From contig NZ_JANJZD010000019.1 in the NCBI RefSeq assembly GCF_024623325.1, positions 56,262 through 120,261 on the forward strand: DNA of 64,000 nucleotides, read 5' to 3'. The notes beneath the pieces were generated by a model that was given only the letters and a program-made list of their open reading frames with translations, was not told where the DNA came from and searched no databases. Both the position numbers and the translations under genes were made by a program. This document shows, one piece after another, positions 61,089-64,000 of the stretch (positions are counted from its first letter, which is position 1; the number at the start of each line of letters is the position of its first letter). This DNA is from Acetatifactor muris (lineage in GTDB: Bacteria > Bacillota > Clostridia > Lachnospirales > Lachnospiraceae).

Positions 61089-63116
61089 ATGAGATATCAG
61101 ATCAGGCATGCGCTGGTCCAGTACGGCGCAGATACTATATTGGAAGATGTAAATTTCGAGATTCACGACAGTGAGAAAATCGCTGTCGTAGGCAGAAACG
61201 GCTGCGGAAAGACCACTCTGCTGAAATTGATTACCGGTGATATTAAAATGAACAATCTGGACAGCGATGAAAGCTGCGGTATCACTATGTCCGGAAAGCA
61301 ACAGATCGGCTTTCTCCGTCAGGTCAGCTTTACCGATGGATCAGTCACAGTGGAAGATGAAATCCGAAAGGTTTTTGCTCCTATTTTTGCCTGCGAAGCC
61401 AGAATGAAAGAAATCGAAGAACAGCTCAAATCCGAATCCAAGCAGATTCTTCTGAACGAATATGACCGGCTTCAAAAGGAAATGGAAGCTCTCCGGGGAT
61501 ATACCTGGCGCCAGGATATGGAGATTATGTTCCAGAAGTTCGGCTTTCCCCTTGAAGATCTCTCCCGGCCTATTGGAAGCTTTTCCGGAGGCCAACAGAC
61601 AAAAGTGGCATTTATTAAGCTGCTCTTAAGCAGACCTGACATTATGCTGCTGGACGAACCCACTAACCACCTGGATCTTCCCACCATCGAATGGCTGGAG
61701 GATTATTTAAAGAGTTATGACCGGGCCGTGGTCATTGTCTCTCATGATCGAATGTTCCTGGATCGGGTCATTGATGTAACTTACGAAATCGAATATCACC
61801 GGATCAGACGCTATCCGGGTAATTATACTTCCTTCATGAAGCAAAAGGCAGAAGCACTGGTCAAGCAGGAAAAGGACTACGAAGAACAGCAGAAGGAAAT
61901 CAAACGTCTCACGGACTGGATCGAAAAATGGAAAAATACACCCAGCAAAGTAGCTGCTACCAGGTCCAAGCGCATGGTCATTGAGCATATGGTAAAAATC
62001 GAGAAACCCAGACGTTTTGACACAAAAGCTTTTCATGCGCTGTTTGAGCCCAGGCTTGAAAGCTACACAGATGTACTGACTGCGAAAAAGCTGAGTATCG
62101 GCTATGAAAACGAACTGTGTCAGGTATCATTTTCTCTGCGTAAAAAAGACAGAATTGCCATCATCGGCGAAAACGGCATCGGAAAGTCTACTTTACTGAA
62201 AACGCTCACTGGTCTCATAGCTCCTCTGGGCGGAAGCTTTACCTTTGGCCCCAATGTGGAATGGGGGTATTTTGATCAGCAAATGGCTGTCAAGGGGCCC
62301 ATGGACCCGGAACAGACTGTACTGGAGAATTTCTGGGCAGAATATCCCCGCCTGGTACGGGAACAGGTGCGAAGTGCTCTTGGCAGCTTCCTATTCTCTC
62401 AGGAAGATGTGGAGAAAAAACTGGGACAGCTTTCCGGCGGTGAGAAAGTACGCCTTGCCCTGTGCAAAATGTTCCAGACCAGACCCAATCTGCTGATTCT
62501 GGACGAACCCACCAACCATATGGATATCGTGGGAAAAGAGGCCCTGGAGCAGATGCTCTCCACCTTTTCGGGGACCGTACTCTTCGTGTCTCATGACCGC
62601 TATTTTATCCGCCAGATTGCCACAGGTATTCTGGAATTTGAAGGAAATACAGTCACCCAATATCCCTGGCCTTATGAGGATTATCTACAGGAAAAAGCCA
62701 AAAAAACCGGCTCTGCGTCTTCTGTCAGCACAGGAAAAGCGGGCGGTCCGGCTTCCGGGTTCAAATCTGCAGGAAAGGGAAGCGGACGGTCAGCGGATTT
62801 GAAATCTGACCGGAATGTTGACAGCCAGACAGCATCCAATACTCCCACCCTCTCAGATGTCTTCGACAGGAAAACCTACAATAATCCCGGTAAGATCAAA
62901 TCCCGCCTGACGAGACAGCTGGAAAAATTTGAAGAGCAGCTGGCAGCCAGCGAGCAGCGGGCGTCGGAGCTTCAGCTGCAGCTTCTGGATCCTTCTCTGA
63001 GCTCAGACTATGAGAAACTCATGGAACTGCAGACGTTATTGGATACAGAAGAGCACACTCAGGAGACATTGCTGGAACGTATGTTGGAGACGGAGAAAGA
63101 ACTTGAGACACTGTGA
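61089..63116 (+). CDS. ABC-F subfamily ATPase (YdiF/Uup-like)
   Basis: The 675-residue protein has two ABC domains and no membrane segments. Domain 1: Walker A GRNGCGKTT, signature SFSGGQQTKVAF, Walker B MLLDEPTNHLD. Domain 2: GENGIGKST, LSGGEKVRLAL, LILDEPTNHMD. The linker (about 240-330) is the ribosome-contacting arm region. A Ser/Gly/Lys-rich spacer and a C-terminal coiled coil (LTRQLEKFEEQLAASEQRASELQLQLL) follow, as in Uup/YdiF. Such proteins act on the ribosomal E site; some give resistance to drugs binding the peptidyl-transferase centre. The leader attenuator favours drug- or translation-responsive control. The start at MRYQIRHALV is the best of several; AAAGG lies 13 bases upstream. 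Confidence 0.9.
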   Translation: MRYQIRHALVQYGADTILEDVNFEIHDSEKIAVVGRNGCGKTTLLKLITGDIKMNNLDSDESCGITMSGKQQIGFLRQVSFTDGSVTVEDEIRKVFAPIFACEARMKEIEEQLKSESKQILLNEYDRLQKEMEALRGYTWRQDMEIMFQKFGFPLEDLSRPIGSFSGGQQTKVAFIKLLLSRPDIMLLDEPTNHLDLPTIEWLEDYLKSYDRAVVIVSHDRMFLDRVIDVTYEIEYHRIRRYPGNYTSFMKQKAEALVKQEKDYEEQQKEIKRLTDWIEKWKNTPSKVAATRSKRMVIEHMVKIEKPRRFDTKAFHALFEPRLESYTDVLTAKKLSIGYENELCQVSFSLRKKDRIAIIGENGIGKSTLLKTLTGLIAPLGGSFTFGPNVEWGYFDQQMAVKGPMDPEQTVLENFWAEYPRLVREQVRSALGSFLFSQEDVEKKLGQLSGGEKVRLALCKMFQTRPNLLILDEPTNHMDIVGKEALEQMLSTFSGTVLFVSHDRYFIRQIATGILEFEGNTVTQYPWPYEDYLQEKAKKTGSASSVSTGKAGGPASGFKSAGKGSGRSADLKSDRNVDSQTASNTPTLSDVFDRKTYNNPGKIKSRLTRQLEKFEEQLAASEQRASELQLQLLDPSLSSDYEKLMELQTLLDTEEHTQETLLERMLETEKELETL

Positions 63117-63164
63117 CAGATATCGCCTTACTTATTCCATGGCCGTCTGGCGGCGGACTTTCCT

Positions 63165-63250
63165 ATAAGATAATCGAGTAGGAGGTAGGCGATTATTTCG
63201 CCTACCGACCTCTCACACCACCGTGCGTACCGTTCGGTACACGGCGGTTC
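63165..63250 (-). ncRNA. Group II intron domains V and VI (3' end of the intron)
   Basis: On the minus strand, directly after the reverse transcriptase stop, GAACCGCCGTGTACCGAACG followed by GTACGCACGGTGGTGTGAGAGG (63209-63250) is a typical domain V. The next hairpin GGTAGGCG/CGCCTACC (about 63185-63206) is domain VI. The intron should end near 63165-63175, about 50 bases beyond the ABC-F stop codon, in antisense orientation to it. Confidence 0.8.
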
Positions 63251-63257
63251 AATCAAC

Positions 63258-64000
63258 TTAACATGTTCCACACCTTACGGTGTAGTAGTCTAACATAGAA
63301 ACTAAGCCAAACTTCGCCAGTCGTTCGTTACTAATACACTTGCAGATATTCCAGCTCCTGCATACTCTGGCGTATCCTTTCGCATACGATATTCCATGCG
63401 CTGACCTCTTGTTCAGCCCCAGCTTTATCAACATCTTTTCTTTGTTCTTTGGCGTTTTCCAGTGTTTCCAGACACACATGCGGATTCGGTATCTGATTTG
63501 CTTGTCAAGCCTTTCACAAAGCTTCTTCATACTACCGATTTTGAAGTAGTTTATCCACCCACGAATCAACTGGTTCAGTTTCTGCACTTTATAGCTGTTG
63601 CTTATTCCCCAGCTTCTGCTTGTAAGTTTCTTCATTTGTGCCTTGAATTTCGCCACCGCTTTAGGGTGGGGTCTGGCTTTGTATGCTTTGGCAAATGTGT
63701 CATAGTAAAATCCATATCCGAGATACTTGATGCCTTTTGGCTTATCGACCCTGCTCTTTTCAGCATTCACCTTAAGTCCGAGCTTTTCTTCAATAAACCG
63801 GAGCACGCTCTTCATTACCCTGTCTGCCGCCTGTCTGCTTCCGACCATGATAATGAGGTCGTCGGCATATCGGACAAAATCCAGTCCCCTTGCTTCCAGT
63901 TCCTTATCCAGTTCATTGAGTATGATATTTGCTAACAGGGGCGATATATTTCCTCCCTGTGGTGTGCCGACTATCGTTTCTTCATACTCATCGTCAATCA
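63258..64000 (-). CDS. Group II intron reverse transcriptase/maturase (LtrA-like), cut by window edge
   Basis: The frame is open from the edge at 64000 through TPQGGNISPLLANIILNELD, RYADD (catalytic YADD at about 63869) and LIIMVGS to the maturase (GIIM) domain LNQLIRGWINYFKIGSMKKLCERLDKQIRYRIRMCVWKHWK. It ends ...MLDYYTVRCGTC. It encodes the mobility and splicing protein of the intron whose domains V and VI follow. The N-terminal part lies outside the window. No break is seen in the visible part. Confidence 0.9.
   Translation of the reverse strand, partial: IDDEYEETIVGTPQGGNISPLLANIILNELDKELEARGLDFVRYADDLIIMVGSRQAADRVMKSVLRFIEEKLGLKVNAEKSRVDKPKGIKYLGYGFYYDTFAKAYKARPHPKAVAKFKAQMKKLTSRSWGISNSYKVQKLNQLIRGWINYFKIGSMKKLCERLDKQIRYRIRMCVWKHWKTPKNKEKMLIKLGLNKRSAHGISYAKGYARVCRSWNICKCISNERLAKFGLVSMLDYYTVRCGTC

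Noticed and set aside
1..64000. tRNA, rRNA and CRISPR features
   Set aside because: Reading both strands showed no T-loop-like GGTTCGAATCC segment in a cloverleaf context, no rRNA sequence and no regularly spaced short repeats.

Overview
The window looks like a chromosome segment from a spore-forming, anaerobic member of the Clostridia, most likely Lachnospiraceae. The reasons are the mix of genes (a SpoIIQ-like M23 protein, a DUF3794/LysM protein, NAD-linked PyrK/PyrD, DUF1934, a VanRS-type two-component pair, LoaP-type antiterminators), the strong AGGAGG-type ribosome binding sites and the moderate GC content. No tRNA, rRNA or CRISPR array was seen. All calls come from reading the sequence; no database search was run.

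Layout. 1-2.6 kb: two tandem minus-strand AAA-ATPase/PD-(D/E)XK-family genes that share a 206-bp perfect repeat. 2.6-8.8 kb: a sugar-acid locus with an IlvD/Edd dehydratase, a GntP permease, an AraC regulator and a divergent GH4 glycosidase. 9-13.9 kb: two more AAA-ATPase/PD-(D/E)XK genes, an SDR-family protein and the remains of a RelB-YoeB toxin-antitoxin pair. 14.2-34.0 kb: a minus-strand cell-surface polysaccharide operon of about 20 kb. It opens with a NusG/LoaP-like gene, a degenerate serine recombinase-like gene and a second LoaP-like gene. A strong intrinsic terminator follows, then 15 sugar-nucleotide, transferase, polymerase and flippase genes, including candidates for all five steps to UDP-ManNAc(3NAc)A. 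The stretch at about 15.4-24.4 kb is clearly more AT-rich than its flanks. 34.7 kb: a fifth AAA-ATPase/PD-(D/E)XK copy, now a pseudogene.

35-60.6 kb is mostly housekeeping: an aromatic acid exporter-like protein, TrkH/TrkA potassium uptake, an NlpC/P60 coiled-coil hydrolase, AsnRS, PyrK/PyrD, a DUF3794-LysM protein, DUF1934, glutamate racemase, a GntR regulator, IspE, dihydroorotase, a PrcB-like lipoprotein, PlsC, a VanRS-like pair, MurF, Ddl, an amidohydrolase and a SpoIIQ-like protein. 60.7-63.1 kb holds an ABC-F ATPase gene. It is preceded by a promoter, a 23-codon leader ORF and a set of mutually exclusive hairpins ending in an intrinsic terminator, which is the layout expected of ribosome-mediated attenuation. 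63.1-64 kb is the 3' part of a group II intron with its reverse transcriptase, cut by the window edge.

The most interesting candidates are the ABC-F attenuator (60714-61089), the LoaP/recombinase-like/LoaP regulatory head of the polysaccharide operon (32294-34037), a 9-G homopolymer at the broken 3' end of an acyltransferase gene (19404-19412), and the expanding AAA-ATPase/PD-(D/E)XK family.
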